Shown piece by piece: positions 42,175-49,873 of a stretch of DNA of 64,000 nt; position 1 is the first letter of the stretch, and every line of letters starts with the position of its first letter. Source of the DNA: Bog-532 sp963824545 (GTDB lineage: Bacteria > Actinomycetota > Actinomycetes > Streptosporangiales > Streptosporangiaceae); assembly GCA_963824545.1 (NCBI GenBank), contig CAWGPP010000017.1, forward strand, positions 1 to 64,000. The letters are read 5' to 3'. The notes below the pieces were generated by a model. That model had not been told where the DNA came from and made no database searches. It saw nothing but the letters and a program-made list of their open reading frames with translations. A program made the translations under genes and the position numbers.

Positions 42175-43612
42175 GTGGACATGGACTCGCCCATCGGCCA
42201 GGCACCGGACCCGGTGCCTGCGGGGCCGGGGGCGGGCCTCGGCCCGGTGGCCGCTGACCCCGTGGCCGCTGACCCGGTGGCCTCTGAACCCGGCGGCCGC
42301 TGACCCGGTGGCCTCTGAACGGGTAACCGGCAGCCCGGCGGCCGCTGACCCGGCCGTCGCCGCCGCCGTCGCGGACGCGCACCGTCGTGAGTGGGCCTTC
42401 GTGCTCGCCGCGACGGTGCGCGTCACCCGCGACCTGGACCTGGCCGAGGAATGCGTCCAGGACGCATACACCCGGGCCCTGGGCACGTGGGGCGCCACCG
42501 GGATCCCGGCCCGGCCGGGAGCATGGCTGACCACGGTCGCCCGGCGGCGCGCGCTGGATCTGCTGCGCCGGGACGCGACCGCCCAGCGTGTTCTGCCGCT
42601 GCTCGTCACCGATCAGGCCCTGGCCGCCGCCGGGCCGGAGGCGGCTGCCATGGCTGGCCCGGCTGACGCGGCCGGGACCGGCATCGCTGATGACCGGCTG
42701 CGGCTCGTGTTCACCTGCTGTCACCCGGCGCTGGGCACCGAGGCGCAGGTCGCCCTGTCGCTGCGGCTGCTCTGCGGCCTGTCGACAGCCGAGGTGGCGC
42801 GGGCCTTCCTGGTGAGCGAGCCCACGATGGCGGCCCGGATCACCCGGGCCAAGAAGAAGATCGCCGCGGCGCGGATCCCCTACCGGGTGCCGCCACGGGC
42901 GGAACTTACCGAGCGCGTGGACGCCGTCCTGACCGTGCTTCACCTCCTGTTCAGCACCGGCTACGCGGCCCCCACCGGCGATGTCCTGATGCGCGGTGAC
43001 CTGGTAGACCGCTCGCTGGACCTGGCCCGGATGCTCCGTATGCTGCTGCCGGGGCGCCGCGAGGTCGCCGGGCTGATGGCGCTGATTCTGCTGACCGACG
43101 CCCGCCGCGACGCCCGGGCCGACAGCGCGGGGCGGCTGATCCTGCTGGCCGACCAGGACCGGGCGCGCTGGGACGCGGCCAAGATCGCTGAGGGGACCGC
43201 GCTCGTCCGGGAGGCTCTCACGCAGCGGCCGCCGGGACGTTTCACGCTGATGGCCGCGATCGCGGCGGTCCATGACGAGGCGCCGGCCTTCGCTGACACC
43301 GACTGGCCGCAGATCGTCGGGCTCTATGACCTGCTGATGCGGAGCTGGCCCTCGCCTGTCGTCGAGCTCAACCGGGCCGTCGCGGTCGGCTTTGCCGACG
43401 GTCCCGAGGCGGGTCTCACCGCCCTGGACGCCCTCGCCGCGAGCCCGGAACTGGCCGGGTACGGCTACCTGGCCGCCGCGCGGGCTGACTTCCTGCGCCT
43501 CCTCGGCCGGACCGGCGAGGCGCGTCTCGCCTACGAAGAGGCGCTGCTGCTGACCGGAAACGCCGTCGAACGCGAGTTCCTGGCCACCCGCCTGGATCAG
43601 CTTGGTTCCTGA
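42175..43612 (+). CDS. ECF42-type RNA polymerase sigma factor with TPR-like C terminus
   Basis: Sigma region 2 is seen in WAFVLAATVRVTRDLDLAEECVQDAYTRAL. WLTTVARRRALDLLRRD follows. Region 4 is in LSLRLLCGLSTAEVARAFLVSEPTMAARITRAKKKI. The C-terminal 200 residues are the ECF42 helical/TPR-like extension (VVELNRAVAVGFADGPEAGL). An in-frame GTG at 42308 gives 434 residues. However, a GTG at 42175 with GGCGAGA upstream opens another frame (MDSPIGQAPDPV) that joins smoothly if one C is removed from the CCC near 42288-42290. The coordinates cover that longer version. The 3' end carries a 15-bp repeat including the stop. Confidence 0.8.
42245..42318. repeat. Degenerate tandem repeat in the ECF42 5' region
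   Basis: GTGGCCGCTGACCCG and GTGGCCTCTGAACCC-type units recur four or five times. They encode A-A-D-P-V-A repeats if read from 42175. The presumed frameshift lies in this array. Confidence 0.6.
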
Positions 43613-44823
43613 TCGGCCGGTTCCTGATCAGCCGGTTCCTGGCTGGCCCGGTTGCTGGCCGGCGCCGCGGAAGGGATAAACCGCCGGGGATCGAACAGGG
43701 CGATGGGATGGGAGGTCGCGCCGTCGGCGACCAGGTCGGCGAGGATCTCCCCGACCACCGGCACAAACTTGAACCCGTGCCCGGAGAAGCCGCACGCCAC
43801 GACCACCTGCTCGTGCCCCGGATGCCGCACGATCACGAAATGCTCGTCCGGGGTGTTGGTGTACATGCACGTCATGGCCTTGAGGAAGGTCCCGGGCAGA
43901 TCCGGCATCCGCGGTGCGACGAACGCCCGCATCGCGCCAATCTCGTCCAGCCGGACGGTGCGCTCGACGGTCGCGGGCGTGCACGGCTGCCCGCCGCGGA
44001 AGAAGGCCACCTTGACCCCGCCCGCGGGCCCGCCCGCCGGGTCGGCGAACGACGGGAAGCCGTAGAACTGGCGGCCGTCGCCGGCTTCCCAGATGTAGAT
44101 CGGGTGGCGTTCCGCGCGGAATCGTTCCGGGCCGGCCGCCGGTGCGAACCAGTACTGCACCTGCCGTTCCACGCCGAACGGCACGCCCAGGTCGGCCAGC
44201 AGCTCCGGGGCCCACGCCCCGGGACAGGCCACCAGCTGGCCCGCCGTGTAGGTGGCCGCCGCCGTCCGCACGCGCACGCTCCCGCCCGCGGTGGCTTGCC
44301 AGCCGGTCACCGGCTCCCGGAAGTGCAGCTCGGCGCCGCTATCGGCGGCCAGCGCGAGGTGAGCGGCGACGGATTCCTCCGGGACCACCAGGCCGGCGCC
44401 GCGCTCGTACAGCGCGACCTCCTCTGGTGCCGGGGTCATGGTGGGAAACCGGCGGCGGATCTCCGCGGCACCGAGCAGCTCATGCGGCAGGCCCCACTCC
44501 TGCGCGCTGCGCAGGCTGTCGGCCACGGTCCGGCTGTCCGCGCGGCCCACCATGACGCCCCCGGTCAGGTGGACGATCGTGCGGCCGGAGGCGGCCTCGA
44601 CCTGCGGCCACAGCTCGGCCGCGCGCAGCAGCAGCGGCACGTACGCGGGATCCTCGAAGTACGCCTGCCGGGTGATCCGCGAGCCGCCGTGACTGGAGCC
44701 CTGGTCGTGCGCGGGGGTGTGCCGCTCCAGCCCGAGCACCCGCAGCCCGCGCTGGGCCAGCCGGTACGCCGCGGCGCTGCCCATGCCGCCGAGCCCAGCC
44801 ACGATGACGTCGTAGGACGGCAT
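43597..44823 (-). CDS. FAD-dependent N-methyl amino acid oxidase (SolA/sarcosine-oxidase-like)
   Basis: A 408-residue DAO-fold flavoprotein. The N-terminal motif is VIVAGLGGMGSAAAYRLAQRG with the acidic residue in GLERH. SSHGGSRITRQAY is the family signature, and the C-terminal region GFSGHGFKFVPVVGEILADL carries the C-F-S/T-x-D/H-x-H-like loop (ACGFSGHGFK, reading A-C-G-F). It would oxidise N-methyl amino acids to formaldehyde, H2O2 and the amine. ATG 44823 has GAGGAG. The C terminus repeats A-D-Q-E-P because it shares a 15-bp repeat with the convergent sigma gene end. Confidence 0.87.
   Translation of the reverse strand: MPSYDVIVAGLGGMGSAAAYRLAQRGLRVLGLERHTPAHDQGSSHGGSRITRQAYFEDPAYVPLLLRAAELWPQVEAASGRTIVHLTGGVMVGRADSRTVADSLRSAQEWGLPHELLGAAEIRRRFPTMTPAPEEVALYERGAGLVVPEESVAAHLALAADSGAELHFREPVTGWQATAGGSVRVRTAAATYTAGQLVACPGAWAPELLADLGVPFGVERQVQYWFAPAAGPERFRAERHPIYIWEAGDGRQFYGFPSFADPAGGPAGGVKVAFFRGGQPCTPATVERTVRLDEIGAMRAFVAPRMPDLPGTFLKAMTCMYTNTPDEHFVIVRHPGHEQVVVACGFSGHGFKFVPVVGEILADLVADGATSHPIALFDPRRFIPSAAPASNRASQEPADQEPADQEPS
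43604..43648. repeat. 15-bp tandem repeat across two convergent gene ends
   Basis: GGTTCCTGATCGGCC, GGTTCCTGATCAGCC and GGTTCCTGGCTGGCC are consecutive. The TGA in the first unit is the sigma gene stop. On the minus strand the units encode repeated Gln-Glu-Pro in the oxidase tail. Confidence 0.8.
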
Positions 44824-44963
44824 GCCGCTCCTCGCTACGCTCCCGTTAACTCCCGTTCGGTCAACACTGTGCCCCATCGGCCCGCGGCCGGGTCATCGCG
44901 GGACCGGGCCGCGGGCCCGCGGCGCTCGCCGGTCGCGGCCGGAAACGGTACCGGGAGGCACCG

Positions 44964-45785
44964 TCAGCGGGCGTACCCGATTTGAGCTGACAGCTCCGCC
45001 GACGCCGCGGCCAGCTCGGGAATGATCTCCTCGGCGCGCCGGCGGGTCAGCCGGTAGGCGGGCCCGGAGACGCTGATCGCGGCGATCACGTCGCCGCGCG
45101 GATCGAAGACGGGCACGGCCACCGCGTGCAGGCCCAGTTCCAGCTGCTCGAAGCTCGTCGCGAACCCGTCCCGCAGCACCCGGTCCAGCTCGGCGGCCAG
45201 CTCGGCCGGATGCGTGACCGTGTGCGGGGTGTGCCGGCGCAGCGGCTTGTCCAGCAGGGATTCGCGATCGTTCTCCGGTACGTGGGCGAGCAGCACCTGG
45301 CCGCTGGAGGTGGCGTGCAGCGGGGTCCGCTGGCCGACCCAGTTCTGCGCCGCGACGGCCGAGGATCCGAACCCCTGGCTGATGTTGACCACGGCCCGGT
45401 CGTGCAGGACGGCGACGTTCACGGTCTCCCCCAGCCGCCGGGCCAGGTCCGCACAGACCGGCTGGCTCAGCCTGGTGAGATCCAGCCGCCGGGTCCCCGC
45501 GGCGGCCAGCCGGGCGAGGCCGAGGCCCAGCGCGAACTTCCCGCGATCGCCCAGCTGCTCCACCAGGCCGCGGTTTTCGAGCACGCTGACCAGCCGGGAC
45601 GCGGTGGACTTGTGCACGCCGAGTTCTTCCGCGATCTCCGTGATGCCGGCCCGGCCCCGTTTGGCCAGGAACTCCAGCACGCTGATGGCCCGGTCGACCG
45701 ACTGGACAAGCGCCGCGGGTCTCGGCTCCGGGTCAGGCACCGGCCTCAGATGCGGCACAGGCGGCATAGGCGGCATAGGCGGCAT
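44964..45785 (-). CDS. IclR-family transcriptional regulator
   Basis: A 273-residue protein. The N-terminal winged helix is at about 28-90 (VQSVDRAISVLEFLAKRG, then GITEIAEELGVHKSTASRLVSVLENRGLVEQ). The IclR effector domain follows (PLHATSSGQVLLAHVPE, DGFATSFEQLELGLHAVAVPVFDPRGDVIAAISVSGPAYRLT). It lies 140 bp upstream of the oxidase on the same strand, so it may control it. The first nine residues are M-P-P repeats from a 9-bp tandem repeat, so the start is uncertain. Confidence 0.88.
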   Translation of the reverse strand: MPPMPPMPPVPHLRPVPDPEPRPAALVQSVDRAISVLEFLAKRGRAGITEIAEELGVHKSTASRLVSVLENRGLVEQLGDRGKFALGLGLARLAAAGTRRLDLTRLSQPVCADLARRLGETVNVAVLHDRAVVNISQGFGSSAVAAQNWVGQRTPLHATSSGQVLLAHVPENDRESLLDKPLRRHTPHTVTHPAELAAELDRVLRDGFATSFEQLELGLHAVAVPVFDPRGDVIAAISVSGPAYRLTRRRAEEIIPELAAASAELSAQIGYAR

Positions 45786-45787
45786 AG
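45752..45787. repeat. 9-bp tandem repeat at the IclR gene start
   Basis: GCGGCATAG occurs at 45761, 45770 and 45779, with a variant (GCGGCACAG) at 45752. It encodes M-P-P repeats and offers several possible start codons. Confidence 0.7.
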
Positions 45788-46072
45788 CTAGACGCTAGCC
45801 CGGGGAACGGTCCCCCGGAACCCCCGTGCGGGCCGGCCCGGCGGCCCGCAAATCCTGGCCTTATAGAAAGTGGCGGCCGGTGGTAAGCGCGGGTCCGGGG
45901 TGGCGCAAAGAACCGTTAAATGGTGATTCCTCCGTAACGAACCCGCTGGCCAGGATCGGGCAATTCAGCCATTCCGGGGAACGGTCGGTAAGAGATTTCT
46001 TAATGTGCCTGATTTCCTATTCGATAAACTCAGAAGCGCTTCATATCGGGCCCTGCGGGTAGGGAGAGACAG
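45786..46072. other. Divergent intergenic region upstream of the diguanylate cyclase
   Basis: The right half is AT-richer (TTTCTTAATGTGCCTGATTTCC, then TTCGATAAACTC). It probably contains the cyclase promoter, but no clear -35/-10 pair can be fixed. The cyclase ribosome site is AGGGAGAG. Confidence 0.4.
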
Positions 46073-47779
46073 GTGAGAATGCTCGCCAGAGCCGCGGGCA
46101 GCGCGCTCGGGTCTCTATTCGTGGGGCTCACGCTCGTTGTCGCCGCCGTCGCGGCCATCGGCGTACTGGGAACTCTCGCGGCAACGAGGCTGGGAATCTC
46201 CACCTCAAGCGACGAGCTGACCACCTCCTCCGCGACGGGCAAGCTCGCCCAGGACATGGACGCGGCGTACGCCACGGGTGAAGAGGCATTCCTCGCCGCC
46301 ACGCCTGCCCGGCAATCCCGGCTCCTCAGCTCGCTCTACACCACTATTCTTCCCGCGACCGACGCGCAGCTCACCTACTTCGGGCAGCTCCACGCGAACG
46401 ATCCTCCGGCCGAGCACGCCAAGGTCGAGCAGTTCACCAGCGAGTGGGCCGCCGTACGTGACCTGCTCAGCCCGACGGGCATGACGGGTCATCCGGACGC
46501 GACGCTCGCTTCCCGGCTCATGGCCGCCTATCAGCCCGTCAATGCGCACCTCAACCGCTTCTTCCTGAAGGAGCAGCGTGACGGTCATACCGATCAGGTG
46601 GCCCTGTCCGCGGACGCGGAGCGGACGACCGGTTTCCTCGTGGGCGCCGCCGTTCTCGGCGTTGCCATCGGCGTTCTGCTTCTGCTGTCCGGGCTCCGCC
46701 GCATCCGCCGGAACCTGGAGCCTGGCCAGGATCAGGCGGAGTTCGCGGACATCATGCAGATCGCGAACGACGAGGATGAGGCGCAGCAGCTCCTCCAGCG
46801 CCACCTCGAACGCACGCTCGCGGCGACCACCGCCGTCGTGCTTAACCGGAACAACAGCGCGGACCGGCTGGAAGCGGTCACGCCGCTGCCGAACGGCTCG
46901 CCCCTCGCGGAGACCTTGCGTGGCGCGGCGCCGCAGTCATGTCTCGCGGTGCGGTCGGGCCGGACCCATCGTGCGGACGAAGGGCGGTCGGCCCTGCTTT
47001 CGTGCCCGGTGTGCGCCGCCTGCCCGGGCGCCTCCTCATGCGTTCCGCTCACGGTCGGGGGCGAGGTGATCGGATCGGTCCTTCTCAACCGGCCACGTCC
47101 GTACACGGAGGCCGAGGAACAGCGGATCCGGGAGTCCGTCGGCCAGGCGGCACCGGTGCTTGCAAACCTCCGTAACCTGGCCGTCGCCGAGATCCGGGCC
47201 GCAACCGACGGCCTGACCGGGCTCCCCAACAAAAGGGCGGTCACGGACGCGCTCAAGCGGATGTTCGCGCAGGCCTCGACGACGGGTTCGCCGATCGCGC
47301 TGTTGCTTCTCGACCTCGACCACTTCAAGCAGATCAACGACCAGTGGGGCCATGCGGTGGGGGACCAGGTTCTCGCCAATGTCGGCGCGGTGCTGCGGAG
47401 TGTGCTGCGCTCCCGGGACTTCGCTGGCCGCAACGGGGGAGAAGAGTTCGCAGTCCTCCTGCCCGATACCGAGATCGCCGCGGCGCTTGAGATCGCCGAG
47501 CGCGTCCGCGCGGCGATCGCCGAGATTACGCTGCCAACCGCCAACGTATCGGTCACCGCCTCGCTTGGGGTCGGCGGTTACCCGGATCACGCAAGCACGC
47601 TGGACCGGCTCGAGCGGCTCGCCGACGCGGCACTCTACGTCGCCAAGCGGCAGGGGAGAAACCGTGTCGAGCTCGCCGTCCCGTCGGTTGCCGAGGCCGC
47701 GGCCGGCCTTCCCGAGCCGTCCGCGAACGGTTCCGGGCCGGCGCCCGTGCCGGAACGGCCGGCGGTGCGCGACGGCTGA
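46073..47779 (+). CDS. Membrane-anchored diguanylate cyclase (GAF-GGDEF)
   Basis: A 568-residue protein. Transmembrane helices are at about 10-35 and 186-206, bracketing an extracytoplasmic sensor domain. A GAF-like domain (about 225-375) contains a Cys cluster CPVCAACPGASSC. The GGDEF domain (about 385-550) has the active site GGEEF and, five residues before it, the inhibitory R-S-R-D (RxxD) site. LLDLDHFKQINDQWGHAVGD is intact. It should make cyclic di-GMP and be product-inhibited. The start is GTG 46073. Confidence 0.9.
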   Translation: MRMLARAAGSALGSLFVGLTLVVAAVAAIGVLGTLAATRLGISTSSDELTTSSATGKLAQDMDAAYATGEEAFLAATPARQSRLLSSLYTTILPATDAQLTYFGQLHANDPPAEHAKVEQFTSEWAAVRDLLSPTGMTGHPDATLASRLMAAYQPVNAHLNRFFLKEQRDGHTDQVALSADAERTTGFLVGAAVLGVAIGVLLLLSGLRRIRRNLEPGQDQAEFADIMQIANDEDEAQQLLQRHLERTLAATTAVVLNRNNSADRLEAVTPLPNGSPLAETLRGAAPQSCLAVRSGRTHRADEGRSALLSCPVCAACPGASSCVPLTVGGEVIGSVLLNRPRPYTEAEEQRIRESVGQAAPVLANLRNLAVAEIRAATDGLTGLPNKRAVTDALKRMFAQASTTGSPIALLLLDLDHFKQINDQWGHAVGDQVLANVGAVLRSVLRSRDFAGRNGGEEFAVLLPDTEIAAALEIAERVRAAIAEITLPTANVSVTASLGVGGYPDHASTLDRLERLADAALYVAKRQGRNRVELAVPSVAEAAAGLPEPSANGSGPAPVPERPAVRDG

Positions 47780-47832
47780 CCAGGAAGTGGGAGGTGGTCC
47801 CGTCAGGGTCAGGGCCTCGGAGGGGCGGCCGG

Positions 47833-48006
47833 TTACGTCGGCCGGCATGCTCGCGCGGCGCCGCGCTGACGCAGTTCCCGCCAGATCTTCTGGGCATCGG
47901 CGGAAATCAGGCAGTACGGGCTGCCGCCGTCACAGCTGACCGCCTCGAAGCGAGGCTTGTCGCCCGGGCGCATGATCACGTTGACGGTCCTGCCCGATCC
48001 GCTCAT
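47833..48006 (-). CDS. Small ORF coupled to the FAD-oxidase remnant
   Basis: A 57-codon ORF whose ATG overlaps the stop of the FAD-oxidase fragment by ATGA. The product (SGSGRTVNVIMRPGDKPRFE, then CDGGSPYCLISADAQKIW) has natural composition, but I recognise no family. The overlap suggests it was translated together with the oxidase before that gene decayed. Confidence 0.45.
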   Translation of the reverse strand: MSGSGRTVNVIMRPGDKPRFEAVSCDGGSPYCLISADAQKIWRELRQRGAARACRPT

Positions 48007-48173
48007 CGGGCTGGCCTGATGTTCTGGTTGCGGCTGAACAGGTTGGTCGGGTCGTACTCGCGCTTGAGCCGTGCCAGCCGGTCGTAAAGCTCGTCGCCGT
48101 ACAGCGAACGGACCAGGTCGGCATCGGTATCACCGGCGAAGTTCACGTACGCGCCGCCGGACGACAGCGGGGC
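48003..48173 (-). pseudogene. C-terminal remnant of a BBE-type FAD-linked oxidase
   Basis: The frame encodes SSGGAYVNFAGDTDADLVRS, then YDRLARLKREYDPTNLFSRNQNI and a stop. This is the typical end of berberine-bridge-enzyme-like FAD oxidases (substrate-domain strand, then YDPxNLF and N-Q-N-I). The N-terminal FAD domain is missing, and the fragment abuts a Crp-type HTH remnant. Confidence 0.75.
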
Positions 48174-48310
48174 CAGTGCGCCCGGTTCACGTTCTCGCGG
48201 CTCACCCCGATCATCGCCGCGAGCGTTGACTGGGAGATCTTCGGGGTCCTCGCCTCCCCGGAACTGCCCTTTGGGCTCGATTCCGTGAGTTCTAGCAGCC
48301 GCAGGAGCGT
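48170..48310 (-). pseudogene. Remnant of a Crp/Fnr-type HTH domain
   Basis: The minus-strand frame encodes LLRLLELTES, then KISQSTLAAMIGVSRENVNRA, matching the HTH_Crp helix-turn-helix. The frame then enters the FAD-oxidase remnant out of phase (about 48170). No cyclic-nucleotide-binding domain is recognisable upstream. Confidence 0.6.
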
Positions 48311-48734
48311 TGGCTGCCGGCCTGGCTGCGGACCAGGCTCTACAACGCGGGCGCGCCGCGCCTCACCATCTACACCGCGGGCTTCAACCGTGTCGCCGCG
48401 GAGTTCGGCGTGGCCCCGATTAGGCCATGGCCAGCTAGGGCTCGTGCTCGCCTGCTGCAGGCCGGGTGGTGACCTGGCAGCATTCAGCCTGCCTTGCCAC
48501 CAGCACCAGCACCTCGCCACGGTCGCCAGGCCGGCATCGGTGACCACCACAACCGGATCACATGGCACCGGGTCGCGTTAGGCGCTGAGAAATCAGCGTC
48601 ACGCTCCTTCTGAGGTGTGTTTGTGCTGGTACTCCTGCGGCGCGAGTTCTGGCCTCGCGGCTGCGAGGCGGCACCTAGCGCCCCATCAGATAGAAGCCGG
48701 GGACTAGCCCAGGCTTGGCAGAAGGAGGCGCGAC

Positions 48735-49856
48735 GTGAGCACGACGCAGCAGCAGGCACCGCCGATGGAGGCGCCGTCCGGCCCGGACATGGGGGACATG
48801 GGCGCGGCGGTCGAGGCGCAGATGGGCAAGATCGTGACCGAGCTGGGTGCAGCACTGGGCGTGCTCCTCACCTCCCTCGGCACCCGCAGCGGAATATGGG
48901 CAGCGCTCGCCGGAGCCGGCCCGCTGACGACCGCCGACGTGGCAGCAAAGGTGAGCGTGGAACCGTCATTGGTGCGGGAGTGGCTACGGGCACAAGCCGC
49001 CGGCGGTTATCTGGACTACGACGCGGCGAACGAGACATTCATGCTGCCCGATGCGGTCGCCGCCGCCATCCACTACGGCCCCGGTGGAGCACTCGTCGAC
49101 GCCTGCGCCACTATGATGTCCTCGATGGGCGAGGGCTTCGCCGCGTTCAGCGAGGCCTTCAGCACCGGGCGGGGATTCGGCTGGCATCAGCGCACGGCCG
49201 ACCACTGGCATGGAACGGACGCTTTCACCAGGGTCGCGCTGCCCACCGAGCTGATCGAGGCCGCGGTCGGCGAGATGGCCGGCGTGGCGACTGTTCTCGC
49301 CAGTGGCGGCACGGTCGCAGACGTCGGCTGCGGATACGGCGCACCAACCCTGTCCATCGCCGGACTGTACCCCTCGGCGCAGGTCCTCGGCGTCGACTAC
49401 CACGACGCCTCGATCGCCCACTCGCGCGCCGAGGCCGCCCGCAGCGGCGCCAGCAACGTGCGGTTCGAGGTCGCGGCCGCAACCGACCTGCCCGGCACTG
49501 GGTACGACCTGATCACCTTCTTCGACTCCCTGCACGACATCGGCGATCCCCTCGGTGCGCTGGTACGAGCCCGGGCGGCGGTCGCACCGGCCGGAGCGGT
49601 GCTGCTGTTCGAACCGCTGGGCGCCGATGATGTCCAGGGCAACCTCAACCCGAACGGGCGAATGTTCTACGCCATCTCCACGCTTGCCTGCACGCCGAAC
49701 GCGGTGTCCCAGAAGACAGCCACATCCTCCGAGCCACTAGGCGCACAGGCCGGCGATAAGCGGTTGCGGACACTGGCCGCCGAAGCGGGATTCAGCAGCG
49801 TCCGCAGGCTAGACGTCCCGGCCCCGATGAACCTGGTATTGGACCTGCGTCCCTGA
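48735..49856 (+). CDS. Class I SAM-dependent methyltransferase with winged-helix N terminus
   Basis: A 373-residue protein. An N-terminal winged-helix/dimerisation region (LGTRSGIWAALAGAGPLTTADVAAKVSVEPSLVREWL) precedes a Rossmann methyltransferase. The SAM motif is VADVGCGYGAPTLS near 193-206, motif II is VLGVDYHDASI, and LITFFDSLHDIGDP follows. The substrate is unknown; the layout resembles O-/C-methyltransferases acting on small molecules. GTG 48735 has AGGAGG upstream. A large AAA/TPR regulator gene starts 17 bases after the stop, probably in the same transcript. Confidence 0.87.
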   Translation: MSTTQQQAPPMEAPSGPDMGDMGAAVEAQMGKIVTELGAALGVLLTSLGTRSGIWAALAGAGPLTTADVAAKVSVEPSLVREWLRAQAAGGYLDYDAANETFMLPDAVAAAIHYGPGGALVDACATMMSSMGEGFAAFSEAFSTGRGFGWHQRTADHWHGTDAFTRVALPTELIEAAVGEMAGVATVLASGGTVADVGCGYGAPTLSIAGLYPSAQVLGVDYHDASIAHSRAEAARSGASNVRFEVAAATDLPGTGYDLITFFDSLHDIGDPLGALVRARAAVAPAGAVLLFEPLGADDVQGNLNPNGRMFYAISTLACTPNAVSQKTATSSEPLGAQAGDKRLRTLAAEAGFSSVRRLDVPAPMNLVLDLRP

Positions 49857-49873
49857 CCAGCCATGATGGAGCC

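Larger units (their letters stand above)
47780..48734. other. Decayed region with gene remnants on both strands
   Basis: Between the diguanylate cyclase and the methyltransferase there is no full-length gene. Three fragments are listed separately. A plus-strand fragment at about 48296-48470 (ERWLPAWLRTRLYNAGAP, then LTIYTAGFNRVAAEFGVAP) is protein-like, but I do not recognise it. The mixture suggests successive deletions. Confidence 0.6.
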
